Assembly: GCF_016904885.1 (NCBI RefSeq)
Contig: NZ_JADWYI010000001.1
Coordinates: 4,960,001-5,024,000 of the forward strand
Length of the DNA: 64,000 nt
From: Archangium primigenium
GTDB lineage: Bacteria; Myxococcota; Myxococcia; Myxococcales; Myxococcaceae
Reading direction: 5' to 3'
Shown here: positions 38,368 to 46,729 of the stretch, in pieces
Layout: the number at the start of each line of letters is the position of its first letter
Position numbering within the stretch: the stretch's first letter is position 1
The notes under the pieces: generated by a model
The model's database searches: none
What the model was told of the DNA's origin: nothing
What the model saw: only the letters and a program-made list of their open reading frames with translations
Position numbers and translations under genes: made by a program

Positions 38368-38546
38368 GTCGTCTCCCCCCTGGGGCTGTCCGCCTCCTTC
38401 ATACCGCTGTCATCGACGGGGTGGGCGCGCCGGGGTAGGTGGAAATGTAGGCAAAAATCACCAAATATGGGTCGGCCAGCAACCTTCAACGCCATGCGCC
38501 GACAATCTGGGTGTTCGCCGCACTTCAAACTCCCGAGGCACCCGCC

Positions 38547-39773
38547 ATGACGACCCTCTCCAAGCTCTCGCCCTCGACCTTGTCCCCGACGCGCTCCGCC
38601 TCCGAGCCGGCCGCGCGCCCGGCGCCCGCGGCCACTCCGGCCGCCCCGGCCGCGCGCAACGTGGTGGCCCGTCCGGGAGACGGCTTCGACACGCGGCCCT
38701 CGACCTTCGTGGATCGCCCCAAGGGTCTGCGCCCGAGCGGCACGCCCGAGGCCACGCCGTCCGCGCCGGCCGTGCAGTCGCTGCTGGGCACGCCCACGGC
38801 GGCGCCCACGCGGCCCACGACCCCGTCCGAGTCGCGGCCCAAGCCCACGGGCGTGCCGGTGATCGCCGTGTTCGACGGCGGGGTGGACGCGAGCCACCCG
38901 GACCTGGATGACGCCATGTGGACCAACCCCGGGGAGATCGCCGGGGATGGCATCGACAACGACGGCAACGGCATCAAGGACGACCTCCACGGCTTCAACG
39001 TGGGCTTCAACTCGGGCGACCTGCTCAAGGGCGAGGGCGCGGATCACGGCACGCACGTGGCGGGCATCATCGCCGCCGAGGACAACGGCCTGGGCAACAC
39101 GGGCGTGGCCGCGGGCAAGGCGCAGATCCTCTCGGTGGGCGGCATCTACGACGGCAAGGATCTGCTGACCAACTTCGAGCGCGGCGTGGACTACGTCGTG
39201 GCCATGAAGAACAAGGGGGCCAACATCCGCGCGGTCAACGCGAGCTTCGGGGACGAGTACCGGGACGCGGCCTCGCAGAAGCGCTGGAAGGCGGCGGTGC
39301 AGAAGCTGGCCGACGCGGACATCCTCCTGGTGGCGGCCACGGCCAACGGCAATGGCAGCAACATGAACAACGTGCAGGACTTCCCGGCCAACCTCGACCT
39401 GCCCAACGTGCTGACCGTGGCGTCCATGGACAAGCGCAACGACAAGCTGGCGCGCTACTCCTCGCACGGGGACAAGGTGGTGGAGATGGCGGCGGTGGGC
39501 GAGGATGTGCTCAGCACGGTGCCGGGGGGCGACTGGGAGAAGATGAGCGGCACCTCCATGGCCACCCCGCGCGTGGCGGCCACCGCGGCGCTGATGTTCG
39601 CGGAGAACCCGGACCTCACCGCGGCGCAGGTGCGCGACATGCTCGTGAACACCGTGGAGAAGGATCCGGACCTGGTGGGCAAGGTGAGCACGGGCGGCAA
39701 GCTGGACATCGAGGCGGCCGTGGCCGCGGCGCGCGCCTCGGTGCAGGCCAACGCCTTCGTCGCCCAGGGCTGA
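38547..39773 (+). CDS. Subtilisin-like serine protease (S8)
   Basis: A 408-residue protease with a complete catalytic triad: Asp110 in VIAVFDGGVD, His167 in DHGTHVAG and Ser337 in SGTSMATP. The Ca-binding-like WTNPGEIAGDGIDNDGNG insert is as in thermitase-type S8 enzymes. The N-terminal ~100 residues are Pro/Ala/Thr-rich and disordered, with no signal peptide or lipobox that I can see, which is odd for a subtilase. The ATG at 38547 has GAGG about ten bases upstream. It lies divergent to the BTAD-ATPase regulator, which could control it. Export by another route or an intracellular role are both possible. Confidence 0.9.
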   Translation: MTTLSKLSPSTLSPTRSASEPAARPAPAATPAAPAARNVVARPGDGFDTRPSTFVDRPKGLRPSGTPEATPSAPAVQSLLGTPTAAPTRPTTPSESRPKPTGVPVIAVFDGGVDASHPDLDDAMWTNPGEIAGDGIDNDGNGIKDDLHGFNVGFNSGDLLKGEGADHGTHVAGIIAAEDNGLGNTGVAAGKAQILSVGGIYDGKDLLTNFERGVDYVVAMKNKGANIRAVNASFGDEYRDAASQKRWKAAVQKLADADILLVAATANGNGSNMNNVQDFPANLDLPNVLTVASMDKRNDKLARYSSHGDKVVEMAAVGEDVLSTVPGGDWEKMSGTSMATPRVAATAALMFAENPDLTAAQVRDMLVNTVEKDPDLVGKVSTGGKLDIEAAVAAARASVQANAFVAQG

Positions 39774-39906
39774 GCGCCCGCGCGCGACTGTTGGTGAGGC
39801 CACGCATGCGACGTCGGGCACCCGGCATTGCCCGGCCTCGTGGCCCCACCAATCGCGCGCTGGTGCACGTCTGATCCTTCCCGCGATTGTCGTTCGAGGG
39901 GGGCGC

Positions 39907-39931
39907 TGCAACATGTGCCTCCCCTGTTGCA
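39907..39931. promoter_or_regulatory. Inverted repeat upstream of the SnoaL-like gene
   Basis: TGCAACA (39907-39913) and TGTTGCA (39925-39931) are perfect complements, separated by 11 bases. It lies 19 bases before the ATG of the gene at 39950 and could be an operator or an RNA hairpin. No regulator adjoins it. Confidence 0.3.
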
Positions 39932-39949
39932 CACGCGGAAGGACATGGC

Positions 39950-40381
39950 ATGGACACCCCTCAGATTCGGGAGCTCTACGCGCGGTACCTCACCGGGCTG
40001 TACATCCAGCGCGACGTGGAGAGCATCGGCCAGTGCGTGGCCCCCGAGGTCGTGACCCATCCGCTGCCGCCCGGGATTCCCGCGGGGCTGCCCGGCATGA
40101 AGATGCTGGCGCGCGTGTGGCTGGAGTCCTTCTCGGACATCCACTTCACCATCGAGACGCTCATCCACGAGCAGGGCATGGCGGCCTCGCGCACGGTCAT
40201 CTCGGCGATGCACTCCGGCGGCTTCATGGGCATTGCCGCCACCGGCCGGCGCGTGGAGGTCGTGGATCACGTGCACTTCCGGGTGCACCAGGGCCGCATC
40301 GTGGAGATGTGGGATCAGCTCGACATGATGTCCCTGTTGCACCAACTGGGCGCCGTGCCCTCGACGGCCCAGGCGGCCTGA
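39950..40381 (+). CDS. SnoaL-like / NTF2-fold protein
   Basis: A 143-residue soluble protein of the NTF2-like (SnoaL, ester-cyclase) superfamily. The signs are an N-terminal helix, YLTGLYIQRDVESIGQCV, PGMKMLARVWLESFSDIHFTIE, the segment GGFMGIAATGRRVEV and the closing FRVHQGRIVEMWDQLDM. Family members are polyketide cyclases, epoxide hydrolases or catalysis-free binders; the substrate is not predictable. The ATG at 39950 has GGAAGGA nine bases upstream. It is convergent with the epimerase-like gene, four bases away. Confidence 0.85.
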   Translation: MDTPQIRELYARYLTGLYIQRDVESIGQCVAPEVVTHPLPPGIPAGLPGMKMLARVWLESFSDIHFTIETLIHEQGMAASRTVISAMHSGGFMGIAATGRRVEVVDHVHFRVHQGRIVEMWDQLDMMSLLHQLGAVPSTAQAA

Positions 40382-40385
40382 CGCC

Positions 40386-41378
40386 TCACAGCCAGCCGTG
40401 CGCCCGGTACCAGCGCGCGGTCTGGCGGAGGGTCTCCGCGGGATCCCGCGTGGCGCGAAAGCCCAGCAGCCGGTGCGCCTTGTCGCTCGTGCACGTCCAG
40501 GCGGGCGCCAGCAACTGACGCGCGAACTTCCGATTGAGCGCCAGGCGCCGGCCCGTCAGCCGCGACACGCCATCCGCCACGGTGGCCAGGCCCAGCAGCA
40601 CCGCGGGCGGGACGGGCAGGGCGCGTGTTCGGCGGCCCAGCGCCTCGGCCGCGAGCTCCTGGATGCGCTCGAGCGACAGCGGCTCGGGGTGGCCCACGAA
40701 GAAGGCCTGCCCCAGGGCCTCGTCCCGCTCGGCCAGCACGAGCAAGAGGTCCACCACGTCCTCCACGTCCACCAGCGTGAGCGGCCGGGGTCCGCCGCCC
40801 AGCTCCAGCCGCAGCCCCCGGGCCACCAGCCGGAAGAGCGGGAGGTTCTCGTGATCCCCGGGGCCCACGATGCGCGGGGGCCGCAGCACCGTCACCGGCA
40901 GCCGGTCCGCGTAGCCGAAGACGATGCGCTCGGCCTCGGCCTTGCTCTCGCCGTACCACTCCGTGGGTTGGAGCGGATCCTCCTCCACGCGGGGCTGATC
41001 GGGCCGGGAGGGGCCCGCGGCCCCCAGCGAGCCCACCAGCACCAGCCGGGGCCGGGTGCCCAGCGCCACCAGGGCCTCGCACAGCAGCCGGGTGCCCTCG
41101 GCGTTCACGCGGTGGAAGTCCTCCCGGGTGGCCCCGCGCCGCGTCCCGGCCAGGTGGTACACCACCTCGCGGCCCTGGACGGCGCGCGCCAGGCTGGCCG
41201 CGTCCGTCACGTCGCCCTCCACCCGCTCGTACAGGAGGCCCTCGAGCGCCGACACGTCCGCGCCCGGCCGCACGAGACACGCCGCGGGCTGGCCCCGGGC
41301 GGCCAGGGCACGCGCGAGCGCCGCGCCCACGAAACCATTCGCGCCGGTGATCAGGATCTTGCTGTTGCGATTGCTCAT
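40386..41378 (-). CDS. NAD-dependent epimerase/dehydratase-like protein (extended SDR)
   Basis: A 330-residue extended short-chain dehydrogenase. It has the Rossmann motif ILITGANGFVGAALA (about residue 8), the DVTDAASL segment, HLAGTRR and the catalytic YxxxK in EWYGESKAEAER. The C-terminal half (SLERIQELAAEALG, RLTGRRLALNRKF) resembles 3-beta-hydroxysteroid dehydrogenase and nucleoside-diphosphate-sugar epimerase relatives. The substrate is unknown. The ATG at 41378 overlaps the sheath-like gene's stop by four bases (ATGA) and has GGGAG seven bases upstream. It is therefore the third gene of a coupled operon. Confidence 0.9.
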   Translation of the reverse strand: MSNRNSKILITGANGFVGAALARALAARGQPAACLVRPGADVSALEGLLYERVEGDVTDAASLARAVQGREVVYHLAGTRRGATREDFHRVNAEGTRLLCEALVALGTRPRLVLVGSLGAAGPSRPDQPRVEEDPLQPTEWYGESKAEAERIVFGYADRLPVTVLRPPRIVGPGDHENLPLFRLVARGLRLELGGGPRPLTLVDVEDVVDLLLVLAERDEALGQAFFVGHPEPLSLERIQELAAEALGRRTRALPVPPAVLLGLATVADGVSRLTGRRLALNRKFARQLLAPAWTCTSDKAHRLLGFRATRDPAETLRQTARWYRAHGWL

Positions 41379-42325
41379 GACGGGCTCCCTGGGGTGAAGC
41401 GCAAGGCAATGAACTCCCCACCTCGCGCGAGTGCCAGGCCCACGAAGAGGGCCGGGTGGGTGTCCGGATCCATCTGGATGAAGAAGGCGTCCTGTGCCGT
41501 GCCCCCCGCGAGGCCGCCCCGCTTCCAGAGCCGCTCCAGGTAGGACTCGATCGCCGAGCGCAGCACCTGGCGCGACGCCTCGCGCGCGGTGGCGCCGAGG
41601 AGCCGGTGGAGATCGCGCTGGATGAGCCCGACCGACCGGCGCACGGCGATGTAGCGCCAGGCGGCGTGGCCCTCCAGCGTCCGGACCCCACACACGAGCG
41701 CGCCCCGGTCGTCCCGCTCGCGGATCATGTTGAGGGGCTTGTCGCCCGAGAACATCGCCTGCTGCTCGTCCGAGACAGGGTGGAGGGGGCGCACGCCGCC
41801 CAGCAGCGGGAGGTTGGTGGGGGTGAACCAGAAGCCCCGGTGCCGATCGGTGGTGCAGAACGAGCCCGCGACCGTGGCACTGGGCGGGATGGGGACGTGC
41901 GCCCAGTCCGCGCCCAGCCAGGGGTAGTAGACCGCCGCGTGGGACGTGGACACGTGGGTCCATGTCCCGTTGTCCGGGAGCGCGTCCCGGGGCCCGTCCA
42001 TCAGGGCGAAGAGGGGCCGGCCCTCGGTGCACAGCGACAGGACGAGCGCCTGGATGTCCTGGCCCGCGGCCACCAGCAGCGTGGCGTCCTCCAGTGAGGG
42101 GATGTCCTCGGCCCAGCGCGTGGTGGGGCTGACGTAGCAGGGGCCTCCGCCGTTCTCGAAGTAGCTGCGCAGGGCGACGTGCAATTGCCGGGTGGGCTCG
42201 AAGCCGCCCATGGCCTGGGTGAAGGCCTCCCAGGAGGCGACCCGCCGGGTCTCCGTGATGCCGCTGTCGGGGCCCGCCGCGAAGACGGGCACCGCGGTCT
42301 CATCGGGAGGAAGCACCGTGTTCAT
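41375..42325 (-). CDS. Orphan contractile-tail sheath-like protein
   Basis: A 316-residue protein whose order of motifs matches contractile tail sheath proteins. The N-terminal VASWEAFTQAMGGF followed by LRSYFENGGGPCYV is the sheath domain-I signature. A VPIPPSATVAGSFCTTDRHRG loop leads into the C-terminal sheath fold NMIRERDDRGALVCGVRTL, then RYIAVRRSVGLIQRDL and AFFIQMDPDTHP. No tube, baseplate, spike or T6SS gene is present, so it is an orphan. Its start overlaps the upstream beta-lactamase-like gene, and its stop overlaps the epimerase-like gene. It may be a degenerate or repurposed sheath; a real contractile apparatus here is unsupported. Confidence 0.75.
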   Translation of the reverse strand: MNTVLPPDETAVPVFAAGPDSGITETRRVASWEAFTQAMGGFEPTRQLHVALRSYFENGGGPCYVSPTTRWAEDIPSLEDATLLVAAGQDIQALVLSLCTEGRPLFALMDGPRDALPDNGTWTHVSTSHAAVYYPWLGADWAHVPIPPSATVAGSFCTTDRHRGFWFTPTNLPLLGGVRPLHPVSDEQQAMFSGDKPLNMIRERDDRGALVCGVRTLEGHAAWRYIAVRRSVGLIQRDLHRLLGATAREASRQVLRSAIESYLERLWKRGGLAGGTAQDAFFIQMDPDTHPALFVGLALARGGEFIALRFTPGSPS

Positions 42326-43362
42326 GTGGGCCTTTCGGGGCGTGACGCCGCGGCGAGCAACAGGGCGAAACCAGGGGCTTTCAAGGGGGGGCGGCCGAGC
42401 AGCGTGTCGAGCCGCGAGCCCGCGTGATCCGACAGCAGGACGACCCCGGTGTCCGCCTCCGGCGAGAAGCCGAGGAAGCCCGAGAAGCCGCCCATCACCG
42501 AGGCGCGCCAGAGCAGCGTCCGGCCCTTCAACTGGGTCACCCGCCACGCGAGCCCCAGGGCCTCGCCCCGGCGCTGCACGCGCGGCACCTGGGTGAGCCG
42601 GAGCGCCCGCCCCAGGTTCGCGGCGCCCCGGCCCAGGTGGGCGTCCAGGAAGCGCAGCAGGTCTGGCACCGTCGAGGACAGGGCGCCCGCGCCGGGCAGC
42701 GCCGGAAAGGTCCAGGGGGGCACCGGCTCGCCCCGGCCGGTGTGGCCCGGCCGCACGCGGGGCTGCTGGGTCTCCGAGGGCCGGAAGGTGGTGTCGCCCA
42801 GGCCCAGCGGCGTGCACAGCAGGTCGCGCACGGCGTGGCCGTAGTTGAGCCGCAGGCGGCGCGAGAGGGCATGGCCGAGCACGCCCTGGCCGAGGAGGGA
42901 CTCGGTGAAGGCGCTCGGGGGCGGGTGGCGCGGATGGTAGCCGCGCAGGAACTCGCCGAAGCGCGCCGCGCTGTAGTGGGCGTAGGGGTCCGCGAGGTTC
43001 TGATCGGTCGAGGACAGGTTGGGCGGATGGCGCGGCATGCCGGAGGTGTGCGTGGCCAGCTGCTCGAGCGTGATGCGGCCCGCGATCATGTCCGGGAAGA
43101 GCGGCTGGGGAATCAGCTCCGACAGCGGCGTGTGTAGCTCCACCTGACCCTGGTCCACCATCAGGGCGAGGAGGCTGCCCGTGAAGACCTGGGTGAGCGC
43201 GCCCAGGGCGTAGATGGCATCCGGAGCGGGAGGGGCGCCGCGCCCCTGGAGCATCTGGACCTGGTGCGCGCCCTGGGATGTGAGGCCCACGCCCAGCGCG
43301 GCGGCGGGATGGGCGCGGAGGTACCGCCGGGTGGCGGGAAGAATGGCGTCAGCGGGAGTCAT
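42322..43362 (-). CDS. Beta-lactamase-fold serine hydrolase-like protein lacking SxxK residues
   Basis: A 346-residue protein of the class C beta-lactamase / D-Ala-D-Ala carboxypeptidase fold, first gene of a coupled three-gene operon. The fold markers (LLALMVDQGQVELHTPLSELIP, LEQLATHTSGMPRH, SSTVPDLLRFLDAHL) are clear. The SxxK nucleophile motif reads ALTQ at residues 55-58, so Ser is Ala and Lys is Gln, and no YxN tyrosine is visible where TESLLGQ sits. It is therefore probably inactive as a hydrolase. There is no signal peptide, so it looks cytoplasmic. The stop overlaps the sheath-like gene start (ATGA). Confidence 0.85.
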   Translation of the reverse strand: MTPADAILPATRRYLRAHPAAALGVGLTSQGAHQVQMLQGRGAPPAPDAIYALGALTQVFTGSLLALMVDQGQVELHTPLSELIPQPLFPDMIAGRITLEQLATHTSGMPRHPPNLSSTDQNLADPYAHYSAARFGEFLRGYHPRHPPPSAFTESLLGQGVLGHALSRRLRLNYGHAVRDLLCTPLGLGDTTFRPSETQQPRVRPGHTGRGEPVPPWTFPALPGAGALSSTVPDLLRFLDAHLGRGAANLGRALRLTQVPRVQRRGEALGLAWRVTQLKGRTLLWRASVMGGFSGFLGFSPEADTGVVLLSDHAGSRLDTLLGRPPLKAPGFALLLAAASRPERPT

Positions 43363-43472
43363 GCCTGGGGTGCTAGCCTAGACTACGGACCGTGAATCAT
43401 GAACGGCTTGGAGGAGGGGAGGGGCGACCCCGCCCCGGGCCCGATAGGGAAGGCGCGGTCGGGGATTCTCGA

Positions 43473-44384
43473 ATGAGTGAGCGCTACCCGAAAATCCGGA
43501 TTCACGCGCGGAACGGAGCCGTTCTGCTGCGAGAAGGCGTGAGCATCAGCTTCTACATGCGCCACTCTCATCGAGACCTGGTGCACGGGGTGATGCGGTC
43601 CCTGGAGTCCTACCTTCGTGCGGTGGGCTCGACAGCACTCGGCTGGTACGACGACGGCGAGGGCACTTGGCGGAAGTTGGATGCGGTGGGGTGGGAGCAC
43701 ACCCGACGTGAGCTGCTGGAGAAGCGCTGGCCCCAGGTGGCGCTTCGCGATGCGCTCGACGGAGACCTCCGATACGGTTTTGACTATCGCGGCAAGGCGC
43801 TCGATGTGCCTCCTGCGGCGGACGAGCCGGGCGCAGTGATCGCGGTGAGTTTCTGGCTCCCGACGGAGTTCTTGGAGACGCACGGGCCGAAGCACGTCCG
43901 CGAACTGGCCTTGGAGCTGGCAGCCCCATTGCCCTTCTGCTCTGGCCATGCGGGTCTCTCCTTCATCGGTGAATTCGATCTGCCAGGCGTTCTCCGCGAA
44001 ATCCGCGAGCGATGCTTCCGCTACCCGGGCCTGGACATCCCGGACCTGGGGGAACACTCCTGGAAGGTCGGTACGCGGGTACGGGCACCGCATTGGCTGA
44101 CGTTTCTGGGCCCCCCCGTGTTGGGCGAGATAGGTGGCCCGGAAGGGCTTCGCTCTCGACTCTCCTCCGCGGAGACGACCGTTCAGAAGATGGAGGGAGG
44201 ACGAGCGGTCGTGACGCTAGGCCTCTGGCCCGAGGCAGGAGACACCGAATGGGGGCAGGTGCTTCCCTCTTACCGGGAACTGGCGTGTGTGCTTGAGCCT
44301 TGGCTGTATCACGAGGCGCGTGGCCGCAATCTCGACTTCACCCTGGAGGACGTGCGGCACTGGAATCGACGCTTTCTCAGATGA
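43473..44384 (+). CDS. DUF3396 (type VI immunity-like) protein
   Basis: A 303-residue soluble protein of the DUF3396 family, which includes Tsi-type immunity proteins of type VI secretion effectors and is frequent in myxobacterial toxin loci. Visible cues are SFYMRHSHRDLVHGVMRSLESY, the central SFWLPTEFLETHGP, PLPFCSGHAGLSFIGEFDLP and WLTFLGPPVLGEIGG. The ATG at 43473 has a GGGGA eight bases upstream; an earlier in-frame ATG at 43392 is weaker. It lies upstream of the second SitA-like toxin with 270 bases between. The immunity function and its cognate toxin are not shown by sequence. Confidence 0.75.
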   Translation: MSERYPKIRIHARNGAVLLREGVSISFYMRHSHRDLVHGVMRSLESYLRAVGSTALGWYDDGEGTWRKLDAVGWEHTRRELLEKRWPQVALRDALDGDLRYGFDYRGKALDVPPAADEPGAVIAVSFWLPTEFLETHGPKHVRELALELAAPLPFCSGHAGLSFIGEFDLPGVLREIRERCFRYPGLDIPDLGEHSWKVGTRVRAPHWLTFLGPPVLGEIGGPEGLRSRLSSAETTVQKMEGGRAVVTLGLWPEAGDTEWGQVLPSYRELACVLEPWLYHEARGRNLDFTLEDVRHWNRRFLR

Positions 44385-44492
44385 TCGCGCGTGCAACCCC
44401 TTGGGGCCGCCTGTCCTGGCTGCCCTCGCTTGAGGAGAGGCGGGGTGTTGGGCGTGTTGCCAGTTGGGCATTGCACGGCGATTGGGACAGGT

Positions 44493-44585
44493 GTTCGTCA
44501 ACCTCATCACCTGCTGGGCGTGGCGCAAGCCACGGTCAGCCGCGTACTTCGGCTGCATCGGGAGACAGGCGACGGCTTGACCTGG
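44493..44585 (+). pseudogene. Possible transposase helix-turn-helix remnant
   Basis: In the 270-base gap before the toxin, a short frame reads HLLGVAQATVSRVLRLHRE followed by a Gly-Asp tail. That strongly resembles the N-terminal helix-turn-helix of IS630-type transposases. No catalytic DDE part, terminal repeat or target duplication is visible. It could be the trace of an insertion that brought or reshuffled the toxin cassette, or a chance match. Confidence 0.25.
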
Positions 44586-44654
44586 CTGTCAGCCCTTTTT
44601 GTAATCGACGGGTTGAGCTTCGAGTTCGGGCGGCTTGCCCGGAGAGGTGCGGCG

Positions 44655-46103
44655 ATGTCTAGGAATGCTGTCGGTATTCGCCCCGTGGACACACGGCGGC
44701 CTCCGCGTGTGGGGGCACTGGCGCTGGCGGCGCTGGTGCTGGTGACCGCGTGCACCGCAGTGACGCCCACGCGGAGAGGGTTGACGGCTTCCCGTGACCG
44801 TCCACCCGTGCCACACGATTCGCCCGAGCCAGGGACGCTGGACGCGGAGACGGAGACGGAGGAAGGGAGCCAGGGTGAGGCTGTTTTCGCCAAACTGCCC
44901 ACGGACTTCGCGCCTGTGCGGGTGAGCGACGCTGAGTTTTCGGCGGCCATGACAACGCTTTGGCTCGACATTCCGCTTCGGGGAGCCGTGTCCCGGCCCT
45001 CGTTGTACGTGGGTCGTAGGCTGGCGTTGGCTTCCGCGCCTTTGAATGGCAAAGCGTGGCAGTCAGACCTGGCACGGTCCTATGGGCAATTTTGCGAGCG
45101 GTGCGGAACTCCAGGCGATTGCTTGACGCTGTTTGAAGATGAGCCCCTCCTTCAGAATGACGACAAGCGAAGTCTTGCGCTCGCCCTGTCGGTGGGGCCA
45201 GCCCTTGAAGGCGTGGGGGAGGAAGTGCGGGCCATGCTCGACCCTACGCGAATGCTCGCGATGCTCAGCATGAGCATCACGGTCTACATGGCGCTGCTGT
45301 TGGCGCCAGTACCCGAGCCGATAACAAAGGGCGCGGCCCTGGTGTTTAGTGCCGCCCTGTGGGGTTATCTCGGTTACGAATTCTTTGATTTGCTGCGCGC
45401 CTATGCGCAGCTTTACGCGGATGCGCCCCGGGCTTCTACCTTCGCGGAATTGCGCGAGATCGGCGAGCGTTTTGGACGTGTCATCGGTCCCAACAGTGTG
45501 CGGATTCTCGTCATCGTGGGGACAGCCGCGATAGGTGAAACGGTGGCCCTTGCCTCCAAGGCCCCAAAACTCCCCGGATTCGCACAAGCGTCGGATCGGG
45601 TCGCGGCCAATACCGGCTTGAGCCTGCTGGAAATGGCGGTCGGAGCCGAGCGCGTGATTGTCTCTGTGCCCGAGGAGGCGGTCCGCATGGTGCTGGCGCC
45701 TCACGTCGTGGCGATGGTTGCCAGAGGCATTGGCGCTGGGAATCCTGCGCCAAGTCGGGGGAAACTCCTTCCCAACGGACACAGCGCGTGGGGGTCGTTT
45801 AGTGGCTTCAAGTCGGCAATGGGGCCAGCGGGCCCGGGAAAGGCATGGCATCACATTGTGGAGCAGACTCCGGGCAACGCGACGCGGTTTGGCGGACATG
45901 CTCTGCATAACACTGAAAACATTGTTGCAATGGACAAGGCCCTACACGACAGGGTGAGCGCCTTTTACTCGCGGATTAGGCCCGGCGTCACCAGATCAAC
46001 GCTGCTGACGGTGAGGAAATGGTTGAGCACTCAGTCCTACGAAGCACAGAGGGAGTTCGGCTTGCTTGCAATGGAGAACGTCAGGAAGGGCCTTTGGAGA
46101 TGA
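44655..46103 (+). CDS. SitA-like polymorphic toxin lipoprotein with C-terminal HHI-type nuclease domain
   Basis: A 482-residue lipoprotein paralogous to that at 2963. The signal peptide ends LVLVTAC. The N-terminal part has a YGQFCERCGTPGDCL element matching the other toxin's Y-x-Q-x-C...DCL. The core (about 170-330) has MSITVYMALLLAPVPEP, STFAELREIGERFG and KAPKLPGF, each with a direct counterpart in the first toxin. The last 85 residues, from Trp398, begin WHHIVEQ and continue NATRFGG...NIVAMDKALHDRVSAFY, an HNH/ENDO VII-like fold common in polymorphic toxins but different from the WHHHQ type. The ATG at 44655 has GGAG ten bases upstream. The stop overlaps the immunity gene's ATG. Confidence 0.8.
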   Translation: MSRNAVGIRPVDTRRPPRVGALALAALVLVTACTAVTPTRRGLTASRDRPPVPHDSPEPGTLDAETETEEGSQGEAVFAKLPTDFAPVRVSDAEFSAAMTTLWLDIPLRGAVSRPSLYVGRRLALASAPLNGKAWQSDLARSYGQFCERCGTPGDCLTLFEDEPLLQNDDKRSLALALSVGPALEGVGEEVRAMLDPTRMLAMLSMSITVYMALLLAPVPEPITKGAALVFSAALWGYLGYEFFDLLRAYAQLYADAPRASTFAELREIGERFGRVIGPNSVRILVIVGTAAIGETVALASKAPKLPGFAQASDRVAANTGLSLLEMAVGAERVIVSVPEEAVRMVLAPHVVAMVARGIGAGNPAPSRGKLLPNGHSAWGSFSGFKSAMGPAGPGKAWHHIVEQTPGNATRFGGHALHNTENIVAMDKALHDRVSAFYSRIRPGVTRSTLLTVRKWLSTQSYEAQREFGLLAMENVRKGLWR

Positions 46104-46450
46104 ACTTAGAGAACCTCACAGAGGAGTTCGCTCGAAACGTGGCTGCACAAACAGACGCAATCATGCGTGGCGATCGCAGAGGAGGCAATAAGGAAGCGAA
46201 GCGATATGTAGCCGCCTACAAGAAACTGCGCGACCATGGCGAGGCTGGACGGGATGCGCTCTCACGGCTATTGACGCATTCACGCATGGATGTGCGAGTC
46301 TACGCGGCGACCTTTTTGCTTAGCGATAGGCCAGAACAAGCCTTGCCTGTTCTCAGGGAAGCCGCCAAGAACGAAGGTTTGATTCCTTTCGAGGCGTCCC
46401 AAGCGTTGAAATATTGGGATGAGGGCACATGGAGCTTGGAGGTTGATTAG
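46100..46450 (+). CDS. DUF2019 family protein, probable immunity protein
   Basis: A 116-residue all-helical protein that I assign to DUF2019 (HEAT-like), known beside toxins. The helical repeat pattern is clear: RYVAAYKKLRDHGEAGRDALSRL, MDVRVYAATFLLSDRPEQAL and LIPFEASQALKYWDEG. It starts as ATGA over the toxin's stop, with GGAG upstream, so it is coupled to the toxin gene. Position and size suggest the cognate SitI-type immunity protein, an inference. The region is lower in G+C than most of the window. Confidence 0.75.
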   Translation: MNLENLTEEFARNVAAQTDAIMRGDRRGGNKEAKRYVAAYKKLRDHGEAGRDALSRLLTHSRMDVRVYAATFLLSDRPEQALPVLREAAKNEGLIPFEASQALKYWDEGTWSLEVD

Positions 46451-46729
46451 GGGTCGCTGGCCCGGTAGTCGGTCACCTGTTGTGGCAATAGACAGTGAGA
46501 TCCCCCATTTGCTTCCCGGCGAGGGGTCCAAGGGGACCAAATCGAACGCAAGCGCATGGACTCGTCCGGACGGATGGGCGCCCCATTTTCAGTAGATCTT
46601 CCCGATGCCAACCCTTCCGTGAGAGTCGAACTCCGCCGCCCGGAGGGCCCCCCATGCTGGAAGCGCTAAAAACGGTCACCCCGCGTCGATCGCCGCTAGC
46701 AGCTCCGGGAACGAGCCCGGACCCCGTGC

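Noticed and set aside
41375-42325. Part of a prophage or contractile injection system.
   Set aside because: No tube, baseplate, spike, terminase or T6SS gene is adjacent; the neighbours are an SDR and a hydrolase-fold gene.
46451-46729. A small gene or tRNA in the 279-base gap.
   Set aside because: No frame with a start and Shine-Dalgarno, and no cloverleaf; only weak hairpins (for example TCCGGG...CCCGGA at 46704-46721).
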